25,002 bases of DNA from Gammaproteobacteria bacterium UBA6173 (GTDB taxonomy: Bacteria; Pseudomonadota; Gammaproteobacteria; Pseudomonadales; Pseudohongiellaceae). The stretch covers positions 4,040-29,041 of the forward strand of contig DITX01000054.1 of NCBI GenBank assembly GCA_002422225.1, read 5' to 3'. Positions 1 to 6,823 of the stretch are shown here, piece by piece. The position numbers and the translations under genes were made by a program. Below the pieces are notes generated by a model. It saw only the letters and a program-made list of their open reading frames with translations. It ran no database searches and was not told where the DNA came from. Every line of letters begins with the position of its first letter. Within the stretch, counting starts at the first letter, position 1.

Positions 1-1
1 C

Positions 2-85
2 CAACAGATGAGCTACCACAACAATAATACCGCTTGGCAACAAGCTCACTTACCTGATGCAGTCAACGCTGCATCGGGTCAGTAA
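2..85 (+). CDS. Possible 3' tail of a plus-strand gene (partial)
   Basis: One plus-strand frame stays open from the left edge for 27 codons and ends with TAA at 83-85. It encodes a Gln/Asn/Ala-rich tail ending VNAASGQ. If real, it is the C-terminus of a gene lying mostly outside the window, converging on gmhA with a 7-base overlap. Its last codons lie within an inverted repeat that could act as a terminator. I recognise no family, and an open frame of this length can occur by chance, so the call is tentative. Confidence 0.3.
   Translation, partial: QQMSYHNNNTAWQQAHLPDAVNAASGQ
52..79. terminator. Stem-loop at the gmhA 3' end
   Basis: Arms at 52-62 and 69-79 form an 11-bp stem (one T.G pair) around a six-base loop. 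It starts at the gmhA stop codon. On plus it is followed shortly by a TTTT run; on minus there is no T-tract. It may terminate transcription between converging genes, but it is not a textbook intrinsic terminator. Confidence 0.4.
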
Positions 86-663
86 TTTTCCGGAAAAAAA
101 TGCCTTTCGATCGATTCAATCAGGATATGTATGATTTTTATATGTACTTCCTGCACCCTATCAGCAAAGTCACTGGCGCCAGCACTGATATCAACGCTTG
201 CCAACTTACCCAATGCTGACTCAGCGGCACCCGTCAGACTGACCACCTCGATTCCATTTGATCGCGCATATTCAACCGCTTTGATTACATTATTGCTGCG
301 ACCGCTGGTGCTGATGGCTAACAGACAATCGCCCGGTTTGGCACGCGCCTCTAGGTATCGGGAAAAAATGTATTCATAACCAAAGTCATTGGCGACACAA
401 GTGATATGCCCTGGATCACTGATAGCCGTTGCAGACAGCCCAGCGCGATTTTTCCGGTATCGCCCGGTCAACTCCTCAGCAAAGTGCATAGCGTCGCTCA
501 TTGATCCACCATTCCCGCAGGCATAAATTGCATTGCCGTTGGAAAGTGTATTTATCAGCAAGGCCGCAGCACGATCGATTGCGTCCAGGCTATCCCCAGA
601 AGACATAAACCGTTGCAAATAAACCTGGGATTGCTCAAGCGCGTCAAAAATGTGTTGCTTCAT
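79..663 (-). CDS. gmhA: Phosphoheptose isomerase GmhA (sedoheptulose 7-phosphate isomerase)
   Basis: A cytoplasmic SIS-domain enzyme of 194 aa, matching the usual GmhA length. GmhA converts D-sedoheptulose 7-phosphate to D-glycero-D-manno-heptose 7-phosphate, the first step toward the ADP-heptose of the LPS inner core. The sugar-binding loop CGNGGS (49-54) is followed by a segment containing His60 and Glu64 and ending ELTGRY. The phosphate loop is ISTSGRS (117-123), and QEVHIKIIH near the C-terminus supplies Gln171 and His179, which line up with the metal/catalytic residues of E. coli GmhA. That full set favours GmhA over the related replication factor DiaA. The frame opens further upstream to 732, but the ATG at 661-663 avoids overlap with nadE and has an AAGGG-type ribosome site. 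It lies 16 bases downstream of nadE and is probably cotranscribed with it. Confidence 0.88.
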   Translation of the reverse strand: MKQHIFDALEQSQVYLQRFMSSGDSLDAIDRAAALLINTLSNGNAIYACGNGGSMSDAMHFAEELTGRYRKNRAGLSATAISDPGHITCVANDFGYEYIFSRYLEARAKPGDCLLAISTSGRSNNVIKAVEYARSNGIEVVSLTGAAESALGKLASVDISAGASDFADRVQEVHIKIIHILIESIERHFFPENY

Positions 664-679
664 AAAGCAGCCCTTAAAA

Positions 680-2326
680 TCAAGCCTTCCAGCCCTGTGT
701 GATGGGATATCGACGATCTCTTCCAAAACCACGTTCGGTCAAGCGCACTCCTGGCGCACTTTGTCGCCTTTTGTACTCGTTGAGATCGACCAGTCTGATT
801 ACGCGCAAAACCTCTGAGCGCTCAAATCCGCGAGCAACAATGTCGTCGGCGCTTAGGTCCTGCTCGACGTAATGCTCCAGTATCTGATCAAGGCGCTCAT
901 AGGGTGGCAGATTATCATCGTCGCGTTGCCCTGGCGCCAGCTCTGCCGTGGGCGGCCGGTCTATTACTTGTTGAGGAATCACCAATTGCTCTCCCTCTTC
1001 CAAGGCACATGAATTGCGATAACGGGCAAGCGCATAAACAAACATTTTACTGGCATCTTTTAGTACGCCAAAACCGCCAGCCATATCACCATAAAGTGTG
1101 CAATATCCGACAGCTACTTCGCTCTTATTACCCGTGGTCAGCACCAGCGCACCCTTTTTATTAGAAATTGCCATTAGCAAAACGCCACGACAACGCGCCT
1201 GAATATTCTGTTCAGCCAATCCCGCCGGTAACCCGGACAACTCGTCAGACAGTGCGGTCATAAAAGCATCAAAACTGTCTTTAATCGACACCACTGTAAA
1301 ATTGACAGCCAGCCGTTCAGCTTGCTCCTTTGCCAGACTCATACTCATTTCTGATGTATAGGTAAATGGCATCATGACTGCGCTAACTCTGTCAGCTCCT
1401 AAGGCATCAACAGCGACCGCCAAGGTTAACGCGGAATCGATGCCGCCGGACAACCCCAAAAGCACTGCTTTGAACCCGTTTTTACTCACATAGTCGCGCA
1501 AGCCCATTACCATGGCGTTATAACAACGTTGTTCCACTGAAGGCAATAAATGCGTGACTGGCAATTGCGGCACTGCCGGCTTGCCGGGTTCTATATCAAA
1601 CGTGAGCGGGATCAGAGCTTCCGAAAAGCCAGGACCCGCAACACTGACATTGCCTTCAGCATCAGAAACCAGGGAAAAACCATCAAAAACCAATTCATCC
1701 TGTCCACCCACAAGGTTTACATAGACGATAGGCGCCGATGTCTGCTGTGAGCGTTGTCGTAACAGATCAATGCGTTGCTCAAGTTTGTGTTTGCTGAACG
1801 GCGACGCGTTGATATTGATCAGCAAATCAGCGCCCGCCGCTGAAACCTGTTCAATTGGCGTGGTATTCCAAAGATCTTCACAGATGGTAAATGCTAGTTT
1901 CAGACCTTTGATTGTGACAAAGCAGGGTTCTGAACCAGCCGCAAAATAACGTTGTTCATCAAACACCTGATAATTGGGCAGATGTTGTTTGTAATAACGG
2001 GCAGCACATTGACCATCGATAATCACTGATACTGCATTTAACAACAGGCCATGTTCACGCTGAGGGTGCCCGACAATCAATGCAGCCGGTATACGGGCCT
2101 GCATGATGGCTGTCATTGCAAGGTCAACCCGCCCTTGCAGCGCCGGTCTCAGCAGCAAATCTTCGGGTGGGTAGGAGGTCACTGCCAATTCTGGAAAAAC
2201 AACCACATCAGCGCCATAACACGCAACCGCCTCTTGAGAAAGTCGAATGATGCGCTCGGTATTCCCCGGAATATCGCCGACCAAAAAATTGACCTGCGCC
2301 ATTACAACTATTAGCTGACCTGTCAT
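680..2326 (-). CDS. nadE: Glutamine-dependent NAD+ synthetase NadE
   Basis: A cytoplasmic two-domain enzyme of 548 aa that makes NAD+ from nicotinate adenine dinucleotide, ATP and glutamine. The N-terminal nitrilase-type glutaminase domain (about 1-260) has the catalytic triad Glu46, Lys113 (YYKQHLPNY) and Cys149 (FTICEDLW). The C-terminal synthetase domain carries the PP-loop SGGIDS (292-297) and a TTGNKSE motif. This is the long glutamine-using form, not the short ammonia-dependent one. The frame extends upstream to a GTG at 2359, but the ATG at 2324-2326 has an AGAGG site six bases upstream and fits the family N-terminus (AQVNFLVGDIPGN). It lies 86 bases after thiO, with a stem-loop just before the ribosome site. 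Confidence 0.95.
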   Translation of the reverse strand: MTGQLIVVMAQVNFLVGDIPGNTERIIRLSQEAVACYGADVVVFPELAVTSYPPEDLLLRPALQGRVDLAMTAIMQARIPAALIVGHPQREHGLLLNAVSVIIDGQCAARYYKQHLPNYQVFDEQRYFAAGSEPCFVTIKGLKLAFTICEDLWNTTPIEQVSAAGADLLININASPFSKHKLEQRIDLLRQRSQQTSAPIVYVNLVGGQDELVFDGFSLVSDAEGNVSVAGPGFSEALIPLTFDIEPGKPAVPQLPVTHLLPSVEQRCYNAMVMGLRDYVSKNGFKAVLLGLSGGIDSALTLAVAVDALGADRVSAVMMPFTYTSEMSMSLAKEQAERLAVNFTVVSIKDSFDAFMTALSDELSGLPAGLAEQNIQARCRGVLLMAISNKKGALVLTTGNKSEVAVGYCTLYGDMAGGFGVLKDASKMFVYALARYRNSCALEEGEQLVIPQQVIDRPPTAELAPGQRDDDNLPPYERLDQILEHYVEQDLSADDIVARGFERSEVLRVIRLVDLNEYKRRQSAPGVRLTERGFGRDRRYPITQGWKA

Positions 2327-2335
2327 CACAACCTC

Positions 2336-2358
2336 TGTGTGTGCGGGCCGCACATGCA
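2336..2358 (-). promoter_or_regulatory. Stem-loop abutting the nadE ribosome binding site
   Basis: An inverted repeat with arms 2336-2346 and 2348-2358 (two G.T pairs) lies in the thiO-nadE spacer. In RNA it could form about a 10-bp GC-rich stem with a three-base loop. The outermost pair reaches the first base of the nadE Shine-Dalgarno sequence (AGAGG, plus-strand 2332-2336). There is no T-tract, so translational control or transcript processing is more plausible than termination. Function is inferred. Confidence 0.4.
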
Positions 2359-2412
2359 CCCACTCTGTTACTTTGCGCGCGTATTGTCGTCAAAGCGGCT
2401 GAACAAGTAAAT

Positions 2413-3573
2413 TCAAGATCCAAAACCAGCTGACTCGCGTTGCCGCATCGGGTCATAGGGGGTGGGGTCAATGTCGGGTACACGCCCCAATACGATATCG
2501 GCCAGCAGTTTTGCAGACGCAGGCGCCAGCACCAGACCATTTCGAAAATGTCCTGCATTTACAAAAACATTATCCAGCCCTTGAACGCGACCAATATAGG
2601 GAACACCGGCAGGAGAGCCAGGTCTCAAACCTGCCCACTGCGCCACAATCGTCGACTCAGCCAGTGCTGGCACCATGCCAATAGCGCTGGCAACAAGGCT
2701 ACTTCGAGCTTGCTCAGTGATTGTTTTATCAAAGTCGCTATATTCCAGCGTACTGCCTGCCAATATCAGATTATCTTCACGCGGGATCAAGTAACGGCCA
2801 TTGCTCAACACAATACCGTTCAGTAATTTTCGGTCGGTGCGATAAAGCAACATCTCGCCTTTCACCGGCGCAACCTGAACACGGGGTTCCGCAATGCCCA
2901 TGCCAATATCTGTCTGCAAGCCGGCAATCAGCTGCCCCGTCCATGCGCCCGCTGTAACAATGACACTTCCAAAGGATATCTGGCTAACGACACCGTTTTG
3001 CCTCACACAAGCCGAAATGGCGTGTGTGTCACTTGAGTTTAAGGATAAAAGTTCACAATGCTCCTTTAGGACTGCAGCATTGTAGGAAATCACTGACGCT
3101 CGCAGCGCCTGCAATAGCCGAGGGTTGCGGACATTTGCAACACTTGGCATACACAGTGCGCTAACACTGCCTGGGGCAAGTGCCTGTTCATGGGCATAGA
3201 TTCGCTGTTCATCCCAAAGCTGAACAGGCCGCGAATACTGGGTTGACCAATACAGCGCCTGCTGACGATCGGGCACCTCTAACATCAGCAGCCCGCACTC
3301 GCGGTATTGCGGATCGATGCCTGTTTCATTGAATAAATCAGCAGTCAACAGAGGATAGATGTCTTGCGCTCTGCATGCCAAGGCAGTAACAGCTTCTGAA
3401 TATCGCCATGGATAAAGTGGTGAAACGATACCGCCTCCCGCCCACGATGCTTCTCGACCCGCCTCATTGCGATCAATCAGACATACGGTTGCGCCCGCAG
3501 CCAATAATTCCCTTGCCACCAGCAAACCGGATATGCCGGCACCCACAATCAAGTAATCAGTCAAAAAAGGCAC
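2413..3573 (-). CDS. thiO: Glycine oxidase ThiO (FAD-dependent)
   Basis: A flavoprotein of about 386 aa in the DAO/glycine oxidase family. ThiO oxidises glycine to iminoglycine, which feeds thiazole formation for thiamine. The N-terminal Rossmann motif GAGISG (11-16) is followed by LIDRNEAGREASWAGGGIVSP, the pattern that separates ThiO from other amino-acid oxidases. The C-terminal half has WAGLRPGSP and GHFRNGLVLAP, typical FAD/substrate-site sequences. The first possible start is GTG at 3571-3573, but an AAGGAG site lies only two bases before it. The TTG at 3562-3564 is ten bases from that site and may be the real start. No thiG, thiS or other thi gene is nearby. Adjacency to fimT-type pilin genes matches the Pseudomonas order. 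Confidence 0.9.
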   Translation of the reverse strand: MPFLTDYLIVGAGISGLLVARELLAAGATVCLIDRNEAGREASWAGGGIVSPLYPWRYSEAVTALACRAQDIYPLLTADLFNETGIDPQYRECGLLMLEVPDRQQALYWSTQYSRPVQLWDEQRIYAHEQALAPGSVSALCMPSVANVRNPRLLQALRASVISYNAAVLKEHCELLSLNSSDTHAISACVRQNGVVSQISFGSVIVTAGAWTGQLIAGLQTDIGMGIAEPRVQVAPVKGEMLLYRTDRKLLNGIVLSNGRYLIPREDNLILAGSTLEYSDFDKTITEQARSSLVASAIGMVPALAESTIVAQWAGLRPGSPAGVPYIGRVQGLDNVFVNAGHFRNGLVLAPASAKLLADIVLGRVPDIDPTPYDPMRQRESAGFGS

Positions 3574-3623
3574 CTCTCCTTATCCACTGCTAGACTGATG
3601 TCAGAGGACCGTTGTGGTCATCT

Positions 3624-3639
3624 CTGATTCACTGATTCA
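3624..3639 (+). repeat. Tandem CTGATTCA repeat upstream of the fimT-like gene
   Basis: CTGATTCA occurs twice in tandem (3624-3631 and 3632-3639). With the following G, the 17-base block is also close to palindromic. It lies in the divergent thiO/fimT spacer, about 22 bases before the fimT start. It could be a regulator site; this is inferred from position only. Confidence 0.3.
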
Positions 3640-3660
3640 GAAAAGCAGGAAATTCAACAC

Positions 3661-4239
3661 ATGCAATCAGCCCAAGTCCGCAGCAAATATCCAAAAAACA
3701 CTCAACAGGGTTTTACCCTGTTGGAGCTGCTTTTAACCATGGCGATTATAGCAGTGCTTGCTCGCTTGGCACTGCCTGCACTTGATTTTGCCCAGCGCAA
3801 CGAGGCAAACAGGGTGTTTACACACATGACCGCTCTTTTAGCAAACGCCAGAGCAACCTCAATTGCCACACATCTTGTCACTGTGATCTGCCCCAGCAGC
3901 GATGGATTGAATTGTGAGAACAACTGGAGCGCAGGGGCAATTTCGTTTATCGACAGGGACAACAATCGACAAAAAACTGAAGGCGATCAGCTGATAGACG
4001 TAGTGAGCTGGACATCAGGTACAAACGGTGCTTCCCATGCTCTGCGAGGCACCATCAGTTGGCGCGCCTTCGGTAATCGACAGTCCATCAGGATTGACGC
4101 ACTCGGCCAGCTCGCTGATCAAAATGGCACTTTCACCTGGTGCCCAGCCCCACAAACAGCATTCACACCTCAGCAAATGTTGATAAATTCAGCCGGGCGA
4201 GTGCGATTTGCTTCAGATAATCAACTTGCCTGCCTGTAA
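3661..4239 (+). CDS. FimT/GspH-family type IV minor pseudopilin
   Basis: A 192-aa prepilin-like protein. A short basic leader ends at Gly17, followed by the prepilin-peptidase motif FTLLELLLT with Glu22 at mature position +5 and a hydrophobic helix to about residue 42. The globular part contains ICPSSDGLNCENNWSAG and later FTWC, characteristic of the GspH/FimT domain with paired cysteines, and ends SAGRVRF...ACL. Such proteins are processed by PilD and sit at or near the tip of type IV pili, helping initiate assembly or bind DNA. It is read toward the pilVWX operon, with only six bases between the stop codons. FimT and FimU cannot be told apart by eye, so no symbol is given. Confidence 0.85.
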   Translation: MQSAQVRSKYPKNTQQGFTLLELLLTMAIIAVLARLALPALDFAQRNEANRVFTHMTALLANARATSIATHLVTVICPSSDGLNCENNWSAGAISFIDRDNNRQKTEGDQLIDVVSWTSGTNGASHALRGTISWRAFGNRQSIRIDALGQLADQNGTFTWCPAPQTAFTPQQMLINSAGRVRFASDNQLACL

Positions 4240-4245
4240 GCAATC

Positions 4246-4767
4246 TTACTGAAAGTGACCGCGCCGCCACTGCCTACGTGTTGACAAAAACCGGCTCTGC
4301 TCACAGTCCAGAGCTGTTTCGCAACACACAAACCACTCAGCACTGGGCCGCAGAGCAGTTGAGCTCGCCTGCGGATGCTCCATTGTGGTGACGGAAAACA
4401 AGTTTCCACACTGTACAGTGCTAAGTTCGGTTTTTGCCCACTGCGCAGCAAAGGTCACAGAAATATGCTCAGCGCCTTCTTGTGCAGGCTCCGCAGACCA
4501 TATCGACATTGTGGATGTCAGACCAAGTCTATCCAGTTGCTGCCAGACCTGCTGTTCAACTTCAAGCAACTGGTTCTCCGCATCGAGAAATGCGTTATTG
4601 TGGTTTGCGTAGGCAAAAATCATTTTACGTCCGAGTAAAGACAACTCAAATGCGGCCATTGCGGTGATAGACAGTGCGGCAAGAAATACCATGCAGACAA
4701 TCAAGATCGAGCCTGCGTAGCGACGAGTCAGATAGGTGTGAGACAACCTCCGCTTCAACGAGCCCAT
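4246..4767 (-). CDS. pilX: PilX-like minor pilin
   Basis: A 173-aa protein. A basic N-terminus is followed by AGSILIVCMVFLAALSITAM, the PilX N-terminal pattern, in which the first mature residues lack the usual Glu+5 of pilins. LGRKMIFAYANHNNAFLDAEN after the helix fits the conserved PilX segment around AxxAAE. The C-terminal domain has several cysteines (CGN, CCETALDC) that could form disulfides. Its start overlaps the end of pilW by 13 bases, with no clear ribosome site, which suggests translational coupling. The family joins PilV/PilW in the minor-pilin complex priming type IV pili. The call rests on N-terminal pattern and gene order; the C-terminal part is divergent. Confidence 0.72.
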   Translation of the reverse strand: MGSLKRRLSHTYLTRRYAGSILIVCMVFLAALSITAMAAFELSLLGRKMIFAYANHNNAFLDAENQLLEVEQQVWQQLDRLGLTSTMSIWSAEPAQEGAEHISVTFAAQWAKTELSTVQCGNLFSVTTMEHPQASSTALRPSAEWFVCCETALDCEQSRFLSTRRQWRRGHFQ

Positions 4768-5480
4768 TGTCGCGCGGCCACAAAAAACGAGTGATTTTTA
4801 TTGTTGGCATTGGCTGATGTTGTCAGTCCCAAGCTGACGTAAAACTGAACTGCTGCAACAGCCCACCAGTTGTCGATGTGTTCGGGACTCAAACCCGTCA
4901 TGTAGACAAGGGATTTATCTAGTTCATCGCGCAGTGCAAGTGTCAGCTCAGGTGTCAATTGTGCAACCCCTTCGACCACTTCTTCAGAAGCAGAAAATCT
5001 GCCATCACTGAGCTGCCTGCGCCGGAACAATGAAGGAGGATTGGCATTGCTTCCTCCGCGATAAGCGAGAAACCAAAGATCAGCCATAACACCCGGACAA
5101 CAGGATTGCTTTAACCAGATCAGATAAGAATCAGGCACAACGGCGGGTGACACCACTGGGCCGATAGAGCCTTGTTTCCAACTTTGAAAAGGCGGGTAGC
5201 ACACCTGGTTATGAAAAATGCCAAGACAAGATTGTTGAGGTTCACTGGATTGACTCTCATTCAGATCAACAAACAGAGCATCACGAACACTGTGACTGAG
5301 CAAATGTCGAACGGACGCCGCATTCTCCAGTTGCCGACTCAGGCGCTGATGCTCCAGCCCGATAGAATTGCTATAACTGAACAGGTGCAGGATCAATAAG
5401 AATAATGCCGATGCAATCCCGCTGCTGAGTGTCAATTCCAGCATGGACAAGCCCTGTTGATGAAAGCGGCACACCCTCAC
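4755..5480 (-). CDS. pilW: PilW-like minor pilin
   Basis: A prepilin-like protein of about 241 aa. The leader ends FHQQG (Gly10), followed by LSMLELTLSS with Glu15 at mature +5, and a hydrophobic helix to about residue 33. The rest contains cysteine pairs (QQSCLGIFHNQVC, QSCCPG) and ends in VQFYVSLGL, as in PilW C-terminal domains. The frame is open back to 5621 inside pilV, but that extension has no pilin character. The best start is GTG at 5478-5480, which overlaps the pilV stop as GTGA; a second GTG two codons later is possible. PilW belongs to the minor-pilin priming complex with PilV and PilX. Confidence 0.78.
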   Translation of the reverse strand: MRVCRFHQQGLSMLELTLSSGIASALFLLILHLFSYSNSIGLEHQRLSRQLENAASVRHLLSHSVRDALFVDLNESQSSEPQQSCLGIFHNQVCYPPFQSWKQGSIGPVVSPAVVPDSYLIWLKQSCCPGVMADLWFLAYRGGSNANPPSLFRRRQLSDGRFSASEEVVEGVAQLTPELTLALRDELDKSLVYMTGLSPEHIDNWWAVAAVQFYVSLGLTTSANANNKNHSFFVAARQWAR

Positions 5481-5935
5481 AACACAATCCGCCCGGTAAT
5501 AGGCTCGCCAGCATCCGAAAACCAGCTGATCGAAACCTGCCAACTTACGCCACCCAGCCCTGACGAACGATCTATCCCTATCTCCGCGTCTGGCAGCTGC
5601 ACAGCAGCGTGGTTTTTCCATGCAAAAACCTGATGCCGTGCAAACTGTTCAGGTGTACAGCGCGCCTCTCTAGCACAGCTTTCCGTCGTTGATATTAGGT
5701 TGTTCAGATAAGTGCTATCAATGTGCTGAAACGCCTCCGAAGTAACTCGTGCACGCTCGGACAGATCCATCAGCAACCATGTTGCTGTCTGACGTTGCAG
5801 GGAGTCCTGGGCAAGCACCAAACTAAGGCTCTGCAGCCTCAGAAGACCTAAGACACCCACGCCAATGACTATCGCGGTCATCAACACCTCGATCAAGCCG
5901 CTGCCTGTTTGTAGTGGCAAGTTCCTTTTGCGCAT
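5477..5935 (-). CDS. pilV: PilV-like minor pilin
   Basis: A 152-aa type IV pilin-like protein. After a ten-residue basic leader comes G|SGLIEVLMTAIVIGVGVLG, with Glu16 at mature +5, followed by LLRLQSLSLVLAQDSLQRQTA, a PilV signature. DLSERARV and a Cys-containing loop (SCAREARCTPEQF) match the short extracellular domain of PilV, which ends VSISWFSD. The ATG at 5933-5935 is preceded by GGAGA at good spacing, so a TTG further upstream (5962) is unlikely. It is first in the overlapping pilV-pilW-pilX operon. Unlike the Pseudomonas cluster, no fimU precedes it and no pilY1 or pilE follows pilX. Confidence 0.82.
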   Translation of the reverse strand: MRKRNLPLQTGSGLIEVLMTAIVIGVGVLGLLRLQSLSLVLAQDSLQRQTATWLLMDLSERARVTSEAFQHIDSTYLNNLISTTESCAREARCTPEQFARHQVFAWKNHAAVQLPDAEIGIDRSSGLGGVSWQVSISWFSDAGEPITGRIVL

Positions 5936-5964
5936 CAGGTTTCTCCGGTGACATGTCCTCAAGG

Positions 5965-5995
5965 AGTATAGTCAGTCACCACGCCTGTTTTGCAA
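5965..5995 (-). promoter_or_regulatory. Candidate promoter for pilVWX
   Basis: On minus, TTGCAA (plus-strand 5990-5995) is followed after 19 bases by TATACT (5965-5970), some 30 bases before the pilV start. The -10 is good, but the spacing is long and the -35 weak. The -35 hexamer is palindromic and is also correctly placed for the divergent exporter gene. Confidence 0.35.
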
Positions 5996-6019
5996 TTTTG
6001 CTTACTAGAAACCTATAAT
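5990..6019 (+). promoter_or_regulatory. Candidate promoter for the TauE/SafE gene
   Basis: TTGCAA (5990-5995), an 18-base spacer and a perfect TATAAT (6014-6019) are followed by a GC-rich discriminator (TCGCGCC). The start codon lies about 45 bases downstream. It appears to share its -35 box with the divergent pilV promoter. Confidence 0.6.
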
Positions 6020-6064
6020 TCGCGCCTTCACAGCGCTTGCGCTTAGCAAACAGGTCGATCAGCC

Positions 6065-6823
6065 ATGGAATACGATATTGTTTTGCTGGGCGTACTTGTG
6101 CTGATGGGTATGATCGCTGGCTGGGTAAATACGCTTGCAGGGGGAGGATCAAATCTAACTTTGCCGATGTTGATGGTCCTCGGCCTGCCTGCAGATGTTG
6201 CAAATGGTACCAATCGAGTCGGGGTGATTTTGCAAAGTGTCGTAGCCGTTCGCGGGTTCCATAAATACGGTCGGCTTGATACCCCGTCAATTCTGCCCAT
6301 CTTGGTTCCCAACATAATTGGCGGCGTCATTGGTGCACTGGCGGCGGCATTAACACCCGATGTTGCTCTAAAGCCTCTTTTGCTTGGCACGGTGCTAACT
6401 ATGTCAGCGGTCATCCTGATCAAACCCGGTTTTTTGGCACCAGAACCCGGCACTCCTGTGCAATCTGTCAATCAGCATCAAGGGGCCTGGTGGGGCCTGG
6501 TGCTTGCGGGCGTTTATGGTGGATTTGTCCAGGCTGGTGTCGGATTTATCTTGCTTGCCGCGCTTGCCGGTGGTCTGCGTTATGATCTGGTGCGAGCCAA
6601 TGCCTTGAAGATGGTCTGTACATTGGCATTTACGAGCGTTTCACTGGGGATTTTTATCTGGTTTGACCAAGTGAAGTGGATACCCGGACTGATTCTGGCA
6701 ATCGGCACGATGCTTGGAAGTTACTTCAGCGTCAAGTTTGCGATCAAGGCAAGTCAAAACACCATCAAGTGGTTCTTGTTTGCCATGACCCTGGCGTCCT
6801 GCCTCGCTGCAATATTTTTCTAA
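6065..6823 (+). CDS. TauE/SafE (TSUP) family membrane transporter
   Basis: A 252-aa integral membrane protein with about seven to eight hydrophobic segments. Two related halves are visible: the first has WVNTLAGGGSNLTLP with VANGTNRVGV; the second has YGGFVQAGVGFILL with RANALKMV. These are the duplicated signatures of the TSUP family, whose members export sulfite, sulfoacetate or other organic anions, or move sulfur compounds. The substrate cannot be told from sequence, and no sulfur-metabolism gene is nearby. It has its own probable promoter (TATAAT at 6014-6019). Its TAA stop overlaps the TAG stop of the convergent sensor kinase within CTAA. Confidence 0.85.
   Translation: MEYDIVLLGVLVLMGMIAGWVNTLAGGGSNLTLPMLMVLGLPADVANGTNRVGVILQSVVAVRGFHKYGRLDTPSILPILVPNIIGGVIGALAAALTPDVALKPLLLGTVLTMSAVILIKPGFLAPEPGTPVQSVNQHQGAWWGLVLAGVYGGFVQAGVGFILLAALAGGLRYDLVRANALKMVCTLAFTSVSLGIFIWFDQVKWIPGLILAIGTMLGSYFSVKFAIKASQNTIKWFLFAMTLASCLAAIFF

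Noticed and set aside
5481..5621. Longer N-terminus for the PilW-like protein
   Set aside because: The extension lies wholly inside pilV, is Arg/Trp/Cys-rich and would put the prepilin motif far from the N-terminus, unlike the family.
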